A stretch of 13,686 bases of DNA from the NCBI GenBank assembly GCA_031264395.1, contig JAISEB010000321.1:1-13686 (forward strand), read 5' to 3'. Position numbers and translations under genes: made by a program. Positions 13,279 through 13,686 of the stretch are shown here, piece by piece (positions within the stretch are counted from its first letter, which is position 1; every line of letters starts with the position of its first letter). The stretch comes from Treponema sp. Lineage in GTDB: Bacteria; Spirochaetota; Spirochaetia; Treponematales; Breznakiellaceae. Below the pieces are notes generated by a model, which was not told the DNA's origin, searched no databases, and saw only the letters and a list, made by a program, of their open reading frames with translations.

Positions 13279-13686
13279 TTAGTTAAGCGTAAATACCATG
13301 ACCGCCTCGCGGTCGTCAGGTCCTTTTGTGGAAAGCTCCAGGTTTTCCCTGTTGATGTCCCATTTGTAGGCGTTTTGCAAACAGGCGAAGAATTCCCGTT
13401 CCTTGAGTTTTTCGGGTTCCACGATGGGCGCCATGAGCGTTCCCGCCACGGGGTTGACGGAAATGGTTCTGTCCTTGTCCGTTCCCGGTTTATAGGAGGC
13501 AAAATAGCGGTTGGGCGCGCCCGTGCCGCTGATCCTTTCGGCGTCAAAATTCAGGGTAAAGATTTCGCCAAAACCTTCGGAGGCGAGCCTGCTCCGGTCA
13601 AAGACGATACTTGAAGATCCGGTCCTGATTTCGATCAGCCGCCATTCTTTCCCCAGAAGATCGGAGAATTTCGGGCTGCCTGCGCA
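13279..13686 (-). CDS. META-domain (HslJ-like) protein, 5' end outside window
   Basis: The minus-strand frame is open from the right edge to a TAA at 13281-13279, giving 135 visible residues. It reads G-K-E-W-R-L-I-E-I-R near its start, then G-T-G-A-P-N-R-Y-F-A-S-Y and A-G-T-L-M-A-P-I, and ends with an L-E-L-S... strand. This is the pattern of the META/HslJ domain (W-x-L, G-x-x-N-x-Y, T-x-M-A). The first visible residues are C-A-G-S-P, so the cysteine may be the lipidated one and the signal peptide may lie just beyond the edge; that is a guess. Such domains occur in small envelope or heat-shock-linked lipoproteins of unclear role. It is upstream of the MBOAT gene in the same orientation and is probably co-transcribed with it. 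Confidence 0.75.
   Translation of the reverse strand, partial: CAGSPKFSDLLGKEWRLIEIRTGSSSIVFDRSRLASEGFGEIFTLNFDAERISGTGAPNRYFASYKPGTDKDRTISVNPVAGTLMAPIVEPEKLKEREFFACLQNAYKWDINRENLELSTKGPDDREAVMVFTLN

Noticed and set aside
13299..13315. Hairpin GACCGC-GAG-GCGGTC near the 3' end of the META gene
   Set aside because: It lies within the coding frame, with no T-run after it, and the next gene of the operon follows at once; probably chance in a GC-rich stretch.

Overview
The window looks like chromosomal DNA from a spirochaete, most likely a Treponema. This rests on the block rpmH-rnpA-yidD-yidC-jag, the presence of outer-membrane and lipoprotein genes (YidC with a large periplasmic domain, a beta-barrel-like protein, lipobox proteins), and the feel of the protein sequences. 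A termite-gut treponeme is my best guess, but species was not determined. All genes are chromosomal and mostly tightly packed; I see no rRNA, tRNA, CRISPR array, phage or insertion-sequence transposase.

Layout. (1) 1-190 is an AT-rich intergenic region with two divergent promoter candidates. The left one may serve a gene that runs off the left edge; the right one serves a putative outer-membrane barrel protein (191-961, +). (2) A DHH-family phosphoesterase (963-1868, -) ends 1 bp from that gene. It is divergent from a large M16 zinc-protease lipoprotein (1946-4843, +), and the 77-bp gap carries back-to-back -10 boxes. The M16 box is placed so that its mRNA could be leaderless. (3) 4879-9155 (-) is one operon, rpmH > rnpA > yidD > yidC > jag > an uncharacterised exported protein, with gaps of 0-9 bp or short overlaps. 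It supplies ribosomal protein L34, the RNase P protein, and the YidD/YidC membrane-insertion machinery plus its RNA-binding partner Jag. rnpA has no ATG/GTG/TTG/CTG that would give a full-length protein; an ATT overlapping the rpmH stop is the best candidate start. (4) 9156-9432 is a divergent intergenic region with the rpmH promoter and a nested inverted-repeat element whose arm recurs at 4857-4871. (5) 9433-10581 (+) encodes a lipoprotein metallopeptidase of the predicted-aminopeptidase family. (6) 10606-13686 (-) is a second operon: a META-domain protein (cut by the right edge) > MBOAT O-acyltransferase > AlgX/AlgJ-like SGNH protein. The MBOAT and SGNH genes are visibly AT-richer than the rest.

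How it fits together. Most of the window concerns the cell envelope: inner-membrane protein insertion, two envelope-anchored zinc peptidases, a barrel protein, and an MBOAT/SGNH pair of the kind that O-acylates exported polysaccharide. Nothing seen is a clearly new system. The most unusual signals are the rnpA start, the possible leaderless M16 transcript, the dispersed inverted-repeat element, and the 12-bp direct repeats around the first promoter.
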